NCBI RefSeq assembly: GCF_032884065.1
Contig: NW_027062613.1
Span: 151,107-215,106, forward strand
Length of the DNA: 64,000 nt
Direction of reading: 5' to 3'
DNA from: Artemia franciscana
Lineage: Eukaryota > Arthropoda > Branchiopoda > Anostraca > Artemiidae
Part shown: one piece after another, positions 15,820-27,839 of the stretch
Numbering within the stretch: the first letter of the stretch is position 1
How the letters are laid out: each line of letters begins with the position of its first letter
Program-made: the position numbers and the translations under genes
Notes under the pieces: generated by a model
The model's input: only the letters and a program-made list of their open reading frames with translations
What the model was told of the DNA's origin: nothing
The model's database searches: none

Positions 15820-16053
15820 CTGCTGTAATTCTTCTAATGAGAATAGAGTCTTAGTCAAATCCATTTTACTTATTGTAGAACAAATGAATGTTCCTGATAA
15901 AGTAATTTCACAAAAAAAACCTTTTGTTCCATACTTAGCAGGAATATTTGATGAGAAAACATGATATATGTGCATTAAAAATGGCGTAGTTGTTTTGTTT
16001 TTTTCAGTTGTAACTCCAGAGAATAGAACTAAGGTAAATGTTAATATGATCAT
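15820..16053 (-). CDS. Candidate first exon of a secreted protein
   Basis: On the minus strand an ATG at 16053 opens 78 codons that end in a consensus donor, CAG|GTACC, with the last exon base at 15820 and intron phase 0. The product starts MIILTFTLVLFSGVTTEKNK. Its hydrophobic stretch at residues 2-13 is a plausible signal peptide. The rest contains GFFCEITLSGTFICSTISK (two cysteines) and ends LFSLEELQQ. I recognise no family. Past the donor the frame continues only as low-quality sequence to a stop at 15727, which supports splicing. Downstream exons should be at lower coordinates, but I could not identify them with confidence. It could be a chance frame. Confidence 0.35.
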
Positions 16054-17077
16054 GATTTTAATTAAGAGGCAGGACCAACCCCAAATTAAAAAAGCATTAT
16101 TATTATTATTCTAGGAGTATGTAAGTGAAACCACGATAAAAATTATAGTTGACCAAAAACAAGTTTACGATTATTCTACTGTTTAAGAACTAAGAAAAAA
16201 GAAACATTGTTCTATCAAGAGATATCAAAATAATACCAGAATATTTGAGTTGAAGTAAAGAAGACTACAAGATGATTCGAGAGTGAAAGTATTGGCTTGA
16301 AAAAATCGTCTCACGTAGTAACATTCGAATTAAATTTTTATTAGTTCATAATGGAAGATTTGGAAATTGACAGTTATCAATGAAAACTAAGGTATAGTAT
16401 GAATAAATATGATATATGATTTTGAGGATCTAGATTACACCATACAAACCAAAAGGAGTTTTATGAATGAGTGAATAAATTCTATGAGGAAAGTGGCAAA
16501 GAAATGATGACTTTTCAAGAAGAATTGACGAAAACAGGCTGCTTGTTTTGAGTTAAGATAATATTTATAATAGGTAATGTTCCTTTCAAGAACCTTTAAT
16601 TGAAAGATGTAAACTGGATATTTCACTGTTAAAGTCCTAGGAATTTGACTACCCCAAAGTTGAAGAAATATATCTTTGGCGTGAAAATACGTGAAATTCT
16701 TTGGACAGTGTATGCCTAAACAAATACCTAAGAATCATAACAACTGAGGTAATAATGACCTTTATTGAATTATCCTACAAAAATGATTTTTCTAATTCAA
16801 AAATTTGTTACATTTTATGCTCTATTGTATTATCTCTTTGTTTGAGATAGTTTCACAACTAGCTAGATTAATCCTAGGCTTTCAGACTGGGTAATCTTTT
16901 ACAGGTTTCTTAAATAACTGATTAATGGAACGAAATATATTTAGAAAATTATGCATGTTTACATAAGACCAGTATTTACTGGTAACTATTGCTCATCCAA
17001 ACACAACAATTCCTTAATAATGGTTAAGCTTTAACATAATTGTGAATGTGTCATATACATTTTTCACTATAATACAG
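16054..17077. other. AT-rich DNA, no gene supported
   Basis: Contains a short ATT trinucleotide run near 16097. No coding sequence, RNA gene or known repeat seen. Confidence 0.35.
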
Positions 17078-17286
17078 CAAATTTAGAACAAGTGAACACT
17101 GGAAAAGACGAATGGAATCTGGAAGGGATAAGGAAAAAAATCTTGGACGGGTTTAAATCAACAAGAATTAAGTTATACTCAGAATTATACAAGATAAGCT
17201 CATCAGTTTTTACAGTAGATATTGAAAAATATCATAAAAACAAAGCAATGAAACTTCATCCTGTATTTTCCAAAATATTTCATTAG
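17078..17286 (+). CDS. Candidate terminal coding exon, unknown product
   Basis: A frame after a possible acceptor (CACTATAATACAG, ending 17077) encodes a lysine-rich, helical-looking segment: EQVNTGKDEWNLEG, IRKKILDGFKST, LYSELYKISSSVFTVDIEKY and a carboxyl end HPVFSKIFH before TAG at 17284. Amino-acid use (charged, Trp, Asp, Glu) is more protein-like than the neighbouring frames. I recognise no family. The acceptor is only moderately pyrimidine-rich, and the frame is also open about 40 bases upstream of it, so the start is uncertain. Confidence 0.3.
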
Positions 17287-17644
17287 TACAAAAGACATTT
17301 ATCGGCAGCAGGTTTAATACGATAAACATTAATCAATAAACCAAAAATACAAACCCAGAAAAGAAATTTTTACCTTTAGGAAACCCCTATAGCGATAGCT
17401 CATGATCTTCAACATATAGTAGAGAAGACTGCTATGAGAGAACTATAAACAGTCAAAACTAATCATTAATATGTTGTCCTCGTATTTTGATAAGCAATAG
17501 TTTCTTTAAAATATTGGTTTTCATCTGAATAGAAATGTTTCGTTCCAATTTATTTTCTTTTTAGAATATATTTAAGAAATAAACGCGTTGAAGCTTAGTC
17601 AGTGTTTATATTTAGAACAGTTCTGGTCAACATCAAAGGAACAC
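17287..17644. other. AT-rich spacer, nothing recognised
   Basis: No coding sequence or repeat seen. Confidence 0.35.
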
Positions 17645-17975
17645 ATCGAAGGAGCATCATCAAAATTTAAAACGAACAGGAATTATTCCTTTTATGAAGA
17701 GCTTACCCTATTTCAAATACCTTGTTGTTTATTTTTTGGTTTTCACCACTTTTGAAAAAGTGGTTTCGATTATGATGGTCCCTGAATCTATTGATTCATT
17801 CTTTAGAAATTTGGAAAAACAGTTAATTTTTGCTTAAAGAGAAAGCTATATGGAAAAGTGAGAAAAGGCTAAGAGAAAGGTTTGCAGAAGAGCAACGTCT
17901 TCACAAAAGGAATAATTTCTTTTGTTTTGAGTTTTCATATTGCTCTTTAAATTCAGATGAAAAAACTTGCTCTTT
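17645..17975 (+). repeat. Family A foldback repeat copy
   Basis: Starts GGAGCATCATCAAAATTTAA with AACGAACAGGAATTATTCC and ends AGGAATAATTTCTTTTGTTT with TGAGTTTTCATATTGCTC, so the ends are imperfect inverted copies. The internal text is shared with the antisense copy at 8690-8995. Confidence 0.75.
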
Positions 17976-18240
17976 TTTTTAAAAGGTTAGGTTAGGTTAT
18001 TGATAGGAATAGAGCGTTGGTATTTGCTTAGATCAATGGATTACCGCTATGGCGACGGTTTAAATAGCCTCTTGCTTAACTTGTCTTTTCTTGAAGGAGA
18101 TCCCAGGTAATGATCCTTGAAAGTTTCAAGCCAATTGTAAAAAAAATTGCTCTTACCTGGACCGTCATTTTGAGGCGAGTCTATGCCCCCAAAGCAAATT
18201 TTTTCTCATAAACTAAGAGCTGCTTCCCCATGGACGTATG
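17976..18240. other. Spacer with two TTAGG-like units
   Basis: Contains GGTTAGGTTAGGTTATTG near 17985, two and a half TTAGG-like units, too short to be telomeric. No gene seen. Confidence 0.3.
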
Positions 18241-18600
18241 AAATCAAACAAAAAAAAATAAACACGCATCCTTGATCTGCCTTCTGGCAAAAAGTACAAA
18301 GTTCAGCATTTTTGTAGATAGGAGCTTGAAAATCATACAATAGGGTTCTCTGATACACTGAATCTGACGGTGTGATCGTTAAGATTCTATGATTTTTAGG
18401 AAGTGTTTCTCCTATTTTCTAAAAAAGGAAAATTTTCTCAGGCTCTTAACTTCTGATGGGTAAGCTCCTTTGGAAGGCGTCCTGGTGAAAACCACGGAGG
18501 GGGCTCATTCGATTGGAAATTAACGTTTCTAGTCATTTTCAAATTTCCAATATTGTCAAATGGCAACCAATTTCAACCAGGCCTTTTCCTCTCAATTTAT
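18241..18600 (+). repeat. Family B internal fragment plus a unit of the 58 kb repeat
   Basis: Shares AATAAACACGCATCC, GCCTTCTGGCAAAAA, GATAGGAGCTTGAAAAT and GGTTCTCTGATACACTGAAT with the family B copies at 53-55 kb. Near 18500-18560 the text GGGGGCTCATTCGATTGGAA switches to the unit of the tandem array at 58-59 kb. Confidence 0.75.
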
Positions 18601-19269
18601 GAGATCAAAATTTTGAGATAACAATTTGGTTCCAATTAAAGCAAAGGTTGAATAACTATGTTTCTGTGTTTGACAACTCGTCGGTCAAGATCACGGTACA
18701 AGGGCTGTAAGTTATGCATGCTTCCTGTTTTTAAAACCTAAAGTTCTTATGGAGAGGTTTATATTATAAATTTTGTAGGAAACTCATTAAGGTAGATGTC
18801 ATAATTTCGAGTTCTATTTTAAGAGTCAGAAGTAATCCAAGGGCAAACCTTCTCCTCAACATCATTTCCCCTAAAAATTTATTCAATCAATATTTTTAGA
18901 TAGCAAGTTTGTAGAAAATAGTATAAAGGTCAGACAACTATGCATCTGAGGTTTCCTCCAGCCTCGAGAGTAACGTTTTGTAAAATGTGTAATATATCTA
19001 TTGTTAACATACAAGGTCCCAAAAGCTAAGACATTGAGTAGAAACTTTAGAGAATGTTGAGGGGTATGTTATACTAAAACAAAGGGTGCAATGTTTATCT
19101 AGTTTGAATACTACCAGCCCTTTCTAGGCCCTTATTAATTGTTTTTCCTCCAAAAACATTTGTTGAAAAATTTAAAATTGATATGTGAATCGAAAATAGC
19201 CAAATTTTCATATTACTATGCTATTGGGTTTACTTAGACCGCTTAAGTGTTAGAGTGGATTAAATAAAA
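18601..19269. other. AT-rich DNA, nothing recognised
   Basis: No open frame of interest. It looks like old repeat-derived or intergenic sequence. Confidence 0.3.
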
Positions 19270-20045
19270 AAACCAGTTTTTTTTTTAATGAAAGTAAGGA
19301 GCAACATTAAAACTTAAAACGAACAAAAATTACTGCGTATATGAAAGGGACTCTTTCTCTTAACTCTATATTTTAAAACAGTAAAAAAAAAAAATTAGCG
19401 TAAAGAGCGGGGCGTCGAGAAAAAAAAGCCCCTTTCATATACGGAGTAATTTCTGTTCGTTTTAAGTTTTAATGTCGTTCCTTACTTTCATTTAATTTTT
19501 TTATTTTTTTTATTTAATGTCTGAATGTTTTTGAATCAATGCATGTTTCGATTTTGGCTCTCCGCAGAGGAATAATTAAAACAAAACTAGTATATGTATT
19601 TGTTGTGGCTAAATGGCTTTCTCATAATTTTTATCGAATGATTTTGAGAAAAAAAGAGCGGGGGAGGAAGCCTAGTTGCCCTCCAATTTTCGGTTAATTA
19701 AAAGGCAACTAGAACTTTAAATTTTTTACGAATCTTTTTATAATTAAAAAATATACGTAACTTATAAATTAGCTTACGTAAAGATCTTTTGTATTCTCAC
19801 GTTTTTATTACATATATGAGGGGGTTCTCCCCCTTGTCAGTACCTCGCTCTTTACACTAAAGCTTAAATTTTGTCCCGATTTATTAAGAATTACCCCTGA
19901 AACACAAAAGCCGCAGAATAAAAAGTTGAAATTACAAAAAAAATACTTTAACGTAAAGAGCGAAGTATTAGGAGGAGGTGAGCCCCTAATATGGGTAATA
20001 ATTTTTGTTCGTTTTAAGTTTAATGCCGCTTCTTACTTCCAGCTA
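19270..20045. repeat. Family A foldback copies with linker
   Basis: At about 19285-19495 a palindromic unit runs from GAAAGTAAGGAGCAACATTA to TAATGTCGTTCCTTACTTTC, with the arms separated by a short A-rich centre. A linker follows (TGCATGTTTCGATTTTGGCT; CCTAGTTGCCCTCCAATTTT). A second, more diverged foldback lies at about 19800-20040 (CCTCGCTCTTTACACTAAAG / CTTTAACGTAAAGAGCGAAG). Confidence 0.8.
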
Positions 20046-21035
20046 AAAAAAAATCATATTTATTGTTTCATTTTTTTAAGTAATGCTAGTAAATCCTGCG
20101 CTCCGTTCATGGAAATTTTCTTCCCCCATGACAAATTCCTCGATGGAACGCTCCCCCACCATATTCCCTCTTCTCAACCCCTGCCTCCAACCAAAAATTT
20201 CTCCTGGAAAAGCCTGTACACTTCCCAATAACCATTGCTATACGTAAGCACTGGTCAAAGTTTTGAACTTGTAACCCTTGCCACGGTGACTCTGGGGGAG
20301 TAAATCGTTTCCAAAGACATTGTTATAGGTTATTCAACTACGCTGAATAAAACAGCTATCTCAGAATTTTGATCCGTTGAATTTGAGAAAATGATTAGCG
20401 TGGGAGGGGGCATTGGTGCCCTCCATCTTTTTTGGTCACTTAAAAAGGGCAATAGACCTTTTCATTGCCGTTAGAATGAGACCTCTTGCAATATTCTAGA
20501 ACAACTGGGTCGATACGATCACCCCTGGGAAAAAAACAAATAAACAAATAAACACGCATCCGTGATCTGTCTTCTGGCAAAAAATATAAAATTTCACATT
20601 TATGTACATAGGGGCTTGAAACTTTTACAGTTTGTATTTCTGATACGCTGAATCTGATGGTGATATTTCCGATAAGATTCTAAGACTTTTAGTAGGTGTT
20701 TCCCCCTATTTTCTAAAATACCGCAAATTTTTTCAGGCTCGTAACTTTTGATGGGTATAACTAAACTTGATGAAACCTAAATATTTAAAATCAGCATCAA
20801 AACGCAATTCTTTTGATGTAACTATTGGTATTAAAATTCCTTTTTTTAGAATTACTATTGAACCGGGTCACTCCTTACTACGAACAGTTTGATAGCGCAT
20901 AGTATTTTCAGCTTTGTGGCCGAAGCTCTAATTGGGCTATTTTATATAATTACTCCATTTTTAGAGTTTTGGTTACTATTGAGCCGGGTTGCTCCTTACT
21001 ACAGTTCGTTACCACGAACTGTTTGATTTACAATA
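20046..21035 (+). repeat. Family B repeat, sense copy with a doubled end
   Basis: Runs from the CCCCCATGACAAATTCCTCG region through CACTTCCCAATAACCATTGC, CTTCTGGCAAAAAATATAAA and GATGGGTATAACTAAACTTG to the terminal block. That block occurs twice: an imperfect form ending ACTACGAACAGTTTGATAG at about 20895, and a full form ending CAGTTCGTTACCACGAACTG at about 21023. Confidence 0.8.
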
Positions 21036-21331
21036 AGACATAACACGTACAAAAAAACATACTGTTTTTGTCTTGTTTTCAGATGGACGTATCATCAATA
21101 TTTAACAAACAGCTAATGGTCTTAAAAAAAAAAAAACTCTATAATATTGAAACTTAAAACTTTTTGCTCTGTTAAATTTAAGACTCTGTTTAGACATCCT
21201 GCTTAACAGAGCAGGAAAGGCAATGAGAACACAGAATAAAATGGGGAGGAAAAACTCTCCTGGACTAGGATTAGGCTGAGGGCTTAAAAATTTTAGATGA
21301 AAGTTTAAGCAAAATGAATGAAACGTAGATG

Positions 21332-21540
21332 TTCAAGTTCAATTTTAATTTATTAACATAATACGCATAACAAATAAAATACACTGGGTTACCACGGAGA
21401 GACAGAGCTCGTGATTGTGGTGACCCCATAAATATTTACAACATAAATAATAATAGTTGAAGATCCAATACCCGAGTCAACGGCCAACCACAAAAAGCTT
21501 TTTCACACAAAGCACCACAAAAAACATGTTTGCAACTTCA
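21332..21540 (-). repeat. 3' tail of a non-LTR retrotransposon
   Basis: Begins TTCAAGTTCAATTTTAATTT on the plus strand, like the tail of the 23.8 kb LINE (TTCAAGTTCAAATTCAAGTT). It contains text with no open frame. It is read as the end of a minus-strand LINE 3'UTR. Confidence 0.4.
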
Positions 21541-21544
21541 TGGG

Positions 21545-22500
21545 ACGAGAATAGGTTTTCAGAACTATGTTAAGTCACTAAGGATAGGAAGAAGTGAAGA
21601 TGAGAAGGCGACGTAGGGTAAACAAAAGATCGACAAGATGACCAGCTTTGCCCACTTGGGTAAGTCTTTAGGCCAAGATTCGAATATTGGAAGCTGCTGT
21701 GATTATAGGGGCAGAATATTGCTCTGATGCATGGGCACTCCAAAAAGTGGACTAAGATTTGCTACATGTTTTCCAGAGAAATTACCTACACATAGTTTTG
21801 GGTACCCGGCTGACTTACCGTATTATAGTCACTAAGGTTAGGAAGAAGGGAAGATCAGGAAGTGACGTAGGGTAATGAAAAGATTGATCGGGTGGGCAGT
21901 TTCACTTACCTTGGTAGTATTATTGGTAAAGACATTGTGAGCAGTGAAGATATTAGAATAGCCAAGGCTCAGGGAGTTTGTTTACAGTTAAAAAACGTTT
22001 CGAAGAGTAGGAAGACAAGAAAGTTAGTCTTCCAGTCAAAATTAAAATGTTTGAAATTACAGTGATGACAGTGACCACATATGGATTTGAAACATGGGCA
22101 CTCCAAAAGGAGGATGAATATTTGCTACATATTTTCCAGAGAAATTGCATAAGCATTGTTTTGGGTACTTGGCTGACTAGCCGTAGTGAAAACTGTAGGC
22201 TTTATGAAAAATATGGTTTGACACCACTTTCTGGGGTTTGAGATGACCAAGGCAGGTTTTGCGGATGAACGATTTCAAAATACGGAAGATGGTCTATTCC
22301 GGCCAAACGTCTAGGTCTAAGTAGAATATTGTTCGTCCTCATTTAGGGTGGGAAGATGTCGTAAAGTAAGATATAAATGGAATGGAAACTTTCTGATAGG
22401 ATGTAAAGAGGGAGGTTTTGACTAGATTTGGATTGAGTAGGGGCTTTCGTAGCTTGTTTGCCTAAGGTGGCTTGATGCTCTGGTGAGTTTTTAGTAGTAG
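21545..22500 (+). pseudogene. Non-LTR retrotransposon RT C-terminal fragments, duplicated
   Basis: The plus strand at 21890-22240 reads FTYLGSIIGKDIVSSEDI, then FEITVMTVTTYGFETWALQK, then YLLHIFQRNCISIVLGTW. This is the conserved carboxyl end of RTE/craniofacial-development-protein-2-like retrotransposon ORFs (YLGS..., Y-G-x-E-T-W, F-x-R-x-C-x-x-x-I-L-G). An older, more decayed copy precedes it at 21590-21840 (GGGCACTCCAAAAAGTGGAC against GGGCACTCCAAAAGGAGGAT; the TTTGCTACATGTTTTCCAGA block appears in both). Stops and frame changes follow 22240. Neither copy can encode a full reverse transcriptase. Confidence 0.75.
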
Positions 22501-23814
22501 CAGCCGTATTAGTATAATATTGGAAAGTCTACAAACTCTTTTTATAATGAATGTTTTTAGATTCTTCTTCTTTTCTTTTTCTGGGGTATTTGACCCATAT
22601 TGACATATTTCTGTGTGTACCGCCTCTCCTCGTTACCTCTCCCTTGTTATTTTCTAAAATGTAATTTTTTTACCTTCAAATGTTAATTACACAGCTTTCT
22701 TACATTTCTTTTCACTATTCTAACTTTTCTAACCCTTAACTAGTAATAGAAAATTTCAATTAAAAAAAATTATTCATACCAGTATCAAATATATTACATC
22801 TGTACTCCGTAGCCACTATAGTCTGCTAATTCTGTTCTCTTTCTCTCAGTCTGTCCTATCCCTTTTGAGATTTCCATTACTAAGGTTTCAATCGGTAAAC
22901 TTTTTTAATTATTCAAAACATATCTATTTTTTTGTTAATTTTGCGTCTTTTCATAATTGTTTTATTACTGCATTATAGAATAACCTTTTCTAATCTCTCA
23001 CCTACCCTTGCCAGAAAATAAAAACTAAAATCCATTCTAATCTGAAGCGTTATTCTTTTAAACTCTATTTTCTTCCACAAATCTCCTTTTGTTTATGTGT
23101 TCTAGCACATTATTAGCAAAGAATAAACAAAACCGTTTCCTTCTACTTTAGACTAAAAAGTTTCTCAATTTTTTTACACCTCATAATCCTTACTATTTTT
23201 AATTTTGTTCCCAGATAATCTCTTACACCATAATCTTTCTGCTGCTTTTCCCTTTTCTTCTACGAGTATTAGCCAAAATGCAATATTATGTGGACTATTA
23301 TTCCCATATTCCCCTCGTCATATATTCTTAGGGAAAGATGTTTTTTCTAGATTAACTTCATCTTTTTAACCTTTATCACTTGCAAATTTTTTTGCATTTT
23401 TTCTTTAAATCTGTACTTGCTTCTTGTTTTTTATTTTCAAACCTTATGTGACAAAGTGTCGCTAGTTTCTTTTCGTACAACTTACACATTCCAGAACTAC
23501 CACTCTTTTTCATCTTTATTTCCAACTCCTCGGTGGGTAAGCAATTATATATAAAACAAAAGTTTTGTTCTTTAACTTTTTGTTACAACAAGCAATTTCT
23601 TAGTAGAATTAATTTTTTGTCCACATCTTCTTCACTGTAAATACCACGAGGAAGCTGTTTTTTTTTTAAATATTCCCAAAGCCTTATTTATGAAAAATTT
23701 CCACGCTTATATCAAGCGATAATTCTCATTTTTTATGTCATTTATTCTTCAGTGGTTGTCTATGTTTCGGTATGTATTTCTTTTTTTCGTGTTTCATCCC
23801 AAGCCATTCTTTCT
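22501..23814. other. Pyrimidine-rich DNA, no gene supported
   Basis: Markedly T- and C-rich on the plus strand for about 1.2 kb, with many TTCTTTTC and CCTCTCC runs. No coding frame. It may be untranslated DNA of one of the flanking LINEs. Confidence 0.35.
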
Positions 23815-25560
23815 GATTCAAGTTCAAATTCAAGTTCTATTTATTTTCATAAGATAACAGTAACAAAAACAATATTCCAAAGGGCTCAATGGCCCGTTAT
23901 TTTGGAAACGGCACACAATAAATAAAGAATCATAAAACTTGTCATAAACATAGTAACCAACATCTAAATATAAATATATAAGGAAAGAAATCAACTCACC
24001 AGCAGTCCCCACAAAACAACGACCCTCACTTCACCCAACAAAAAAAAAATCAACATAAAATTATCTGTGTCTTCGAGGATACAACAGCAGCAGAACAACA
24101 ACCCAAAAAATATAATAATAATAATAAATTAACCATAAGAAACATTTAATAAGAAGCCTTTAATAAGAAACTTTTCATTTGTGTCTTATGGGAGCCAAGT
24201 GTTCGTGACTATCGGGTCTCAGGGGGAACCAAGTTCCAAGCACGCCCCACAGTCACAACCAGGCCAAGGTCTGAACGAACCGAGAGACTAGCTGGAATCA
24301 TCACATTCTCCTGGTTACGAACCATTTATAAATTTACTTTCCCTACTTGTTTGAGCAGTCCCGAAAAACAGCATGGGAGTTCTCCCTGGAAGTACTGATA
24401 TGCCAACGAAGATAGAGATAAAACAGAAATATCTTTAATTTTGAGGAGGTCAAGAGGAGTGTGTGTGGCCGACTGGAGAATATTAGCCACTTTCTCATGA
24501 AGACTGTGAATAGGAGCAAGTACCGATGGAAATGTGGACATCAACACAGACGAACAGTAACATATATAAGGGTAAATCAGAGAGAAGTATAAAATACGAA
24601 AGATGAAGAAAGGATATAAACTCTTTAATTTTTGTGATGATCCCGAGTCCATGGGAAATTTTCACTCTTATTATTTGAACACGCCACCTAAATGATAAAT
24701 TTTACTCGAAAAGATCTCACAGGAATCGCATATATCGTTCCGGGGGACGACTTATGGAGCCTCTTGGTGTATGAAGCTCAGTAATTCTGGGGCAGGTCAC
24801 ACCTTTAAGAGAAAAATAAGAAGGTATGACTTTTTTACATTTAAAGTTAGTTGATTTATGTCAAACCAAAAGTTTATTTTCTCAGTCATTACTTGAAGCT
24901 TTAGAATAAAGGATGATTTATCCGGAGCTTTAGGCACCTAAAGTAGTGTCATCTGCAAATGCTATTTATTCTTCTTGACTATCAGGTGTGAACAACAACG
25001 TACTCCGAGAGTAAGATTTTTGACACAATCCACAGCAAAAATTTTTTAATTGGGGTGCTAAAAAGTCAGTAGGGATCGTTCACATACATGAGGAAGAAGG
25101 TTGGCCCAAGAATAGAACCTTCGGGTAATCCGTATTTAATTGGAACTTTTTCGTCTGTGACTTCTATTGCGATAGATCTGTCAGTTATGTATGAACTCTT
25201 TTATTGTATTTACATTAAAGTTAGTTGACTTATATAGTTGATTATGGACAATGCTTCCCCACGGACACCAAGATGACAAAGTTTACCAATGAGAATATTG
25301 TGTGTTAGGCTGTCAAAAGCTTCCCTTACATCAATAAAAATGGCTGCAGGAATAAGATTAGAATGTAAAGATCGTCGTATAAACTGAAAAGATCTATTAC
25401 AAGCTTGTTCTGTAGAATACTCTGCGCGACACCCAAACTATATCTCAATGTTTTTTTCTATGGTTTTATTGCCTGTTTTTAATTTTGGTGAAAATATATT
25501 ATTCCTTATCAACTTGTAGAAATCAATCGCTATTTTTTTTCGATTTGTTTTATTGAATTA
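23815..25560 (-). pseudogene. Jockey/CR1-like LINE remnant: RT 3' half plus 3'UTR
   Basis: The minus strand carries ordered reverse-transcriptase blocks. AAIFIDVREAFDSLTHNILI (the K-A-F-D-x-V-x-H block, about 25350-25290) comes first, then FADDTTLGA (Y/F-A-D-D active site, about 24960). Next is LYFSLIYPYICYCSSVLMST (the late thumb block, about 24590), and last VRSDLGLVVTVGRAWNLVPP (the usual carboxyl terminus, about 24270-24220). The middle has several stops and frame changes. Below about 24140 there is a 3'UTR ending at 23818 in a short repeat of TTGAACTTGAATTT type (AAGTTCAAATTCAAGTTC on the plus strand). The endonuclease and RT amino half are absent, so this is a 5'-truncated, long-dead copy. 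Confidence 0.8.
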
Positions 25561-26649
25561 TGGAACAACAAACAGATTCTACAATACTGGGCAAGTATCA
25601 GCATTGGCCTTCTGATGTACAATTAGACTTCATCGATATGCTTGTCTGAGCTTATAAAAAACCCTAGATGGCTCATGGCATAGAACTGAAATTTTTGTTG
25701 GATATTTTAGGGAACGGTAAACAGCTACTGAGAAGCAACAATCCCTCTTTCTGTTTTTAGGTTATCTCTTCCCTGATTAATGTTAAAAATTGATCTTGTA
25801 ATAATAATTAAATGGCTTAGAAAATAAGCCTTAAGAGATACTGTGCACTCATATAACTGTGGGCAAGGATTATAAACTATTTAATTTGACCTATTTTATA
25901 TGAAAAACTAATCATTGGGAAAATAGGGAAGGTTTAATTCTAGATTTGTTCCAAAATACTAAGAATATTAACGTGAAACCTAGAGAATATGGATAGGCAT
26001 GTTAATATCAATCTAAATATACTATATGCATTTTTTTTCTTAGACTGTTTAAGAAATATTAAAAAAAAACAGCTAAGAATATTAGGTTTAATCTTTCAGG
26101 GGAAAGTTTCCCGTGCTGGAAGATCTTCAAAAGTTGTCAAAGAGCAGCCAGTCCCCTTCCTAATTCCTTATAAGCTGTCCTTATTCTGAAAATGAGTGAC
26201 TAAAACTTCTAAATAGCCATCTTTTTGTTATCCAGGACTTTATATGTATTATACAACAAATCTTCCTTTGTTTGTAAAAATTTAAAACAACCCATTGTCA
26301 TTGCCGATTTTTAAACTATCTTCATTGAGAAAACACAAACTTAAGTGGAATATGCTTCTTAAGAATGATATTTAAGAAGAAAAAATAAATATGGTTGGGT
26401 TTTACGGTGTGTAAAAGTTACCAGTCCACATGTTGTGTTAGAATAAAAGTTAAAAATAAAAATTTGTAAGGCTCAGTAGCATTAAGATCGTGCATTTGTC
26501 TAAAACAAAAGTCAGACTAGTCGTCAGAAATAAGATCCAGTTTTAAACTGTGTATAAACTGAAGCTGAGTAGGATAAAATTTACAAAACTTATATTAACT
26601 TCTACGTTTTGGATTGGTCTTGTTTACACTACTTTTTAATCAAATATAG
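25561..26649. other. AT-rich DNA, no gene supported
   Basis: No recognisable coding or repeat content. It ends in a possible splice acceptor, TTTTTAATCAAATATAG. Confidence 0.35.
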
Positions 26650-26902
26650 AACGGAATTTTCTAAATGTTTGACTTTTGAAGAAATGTTATTTAAAACAGT
26701 GAGGATGGACGATAAATGCTTAATTGAACACATACGAAAAACGAGGTTAGTTGTTCCATCAATATTGCCGTATAATTTGACAACTAGATTTGATAATAGG
26801 AACTCTGGTTTGACTGACCTAACTCCAATTCAAAGTATCATAATCTATAAAATTGCCCCTTGGCTTGAAGCTGTACTAGCAGTAGAAACATATGTACCAA
26901 AG
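26650..26902 (+). CDS. Candidate internal exon, possibly FkbM-methyltransferase-like N-terminal region
   Basis: An open frame is bounded by an acceptor-like TCAAATATAG (ends 26649) and a good donor, CAAAG|GTAAGG (last exon base 26902). The frame hits a stop two codons past the donor. It encodes about 84 residues, including DDKCLIEHIRKTRL, VVPSILPYNL, DNRNSGLTDLTPIQSIII and PWLEAVLAVETYVPK. The V-P-S-x-x-P-Y-N-L segment after an I-R-K helix resembles, from memory, the region just before the catalytic domain in arthropod FkbM-type methyltransferases. That link is inference. It is separate from the exon at 11.5 kb, which ends in a stop upstream of it on the same strand. Confidence 0.4.
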
Positions 26903-27648
<746 letters not shown>

Positions 27649-27680
27649 TGACTGTTATCTGTTGTCTCTCTTTTACAATA

Positions 27681-27804
27681 TGACGTCATCTATATATACT
27701 CAAAAAGAAAGCATCACTAAGTCTGTTATTTGTTCCAATATGACGTCAATACATATAAGAAAGCTTTCAATTTAATACTTGACGTCATATTCAATATGAC
27801 GTCT
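27681..27804. promoter_or_regulatory. Cluster of TGACGTCA (CRE-like) palindromes upstream of Helitron copy 1
   Basis: Exact TGACGTCA occurs at 27681, 27741 and 27780, and TGACGTCT at 27797, all within 220 bp of the Helitron ORF start at 27901. The 8-mer is the consensus CREB/ATF site. The same palindrome precedes other Helitron copies here. TATA-like text (CTATATATAC, ATATAAATATATG) lies close by. Factor binding is inferred. Confidence 0.5.
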
Positions 27805-27839
27805 TATTCAATATAAATATATGTGGCTCAGAGAAAAGA

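Noticed and set aside
17985..18005. TTAGG-like telomere units
   Set aside because: Only about two and a half units; not a telomere and no support for a chromosome end.
18000..18080. tRNA-like or SINE-like promoter boxes (GCGTTGG...GGTTTAAAT), and a similar idea near 4520
   Set aside because: A and B boxes do not fit the consensus well and no cloverleaf could be folded by eye.
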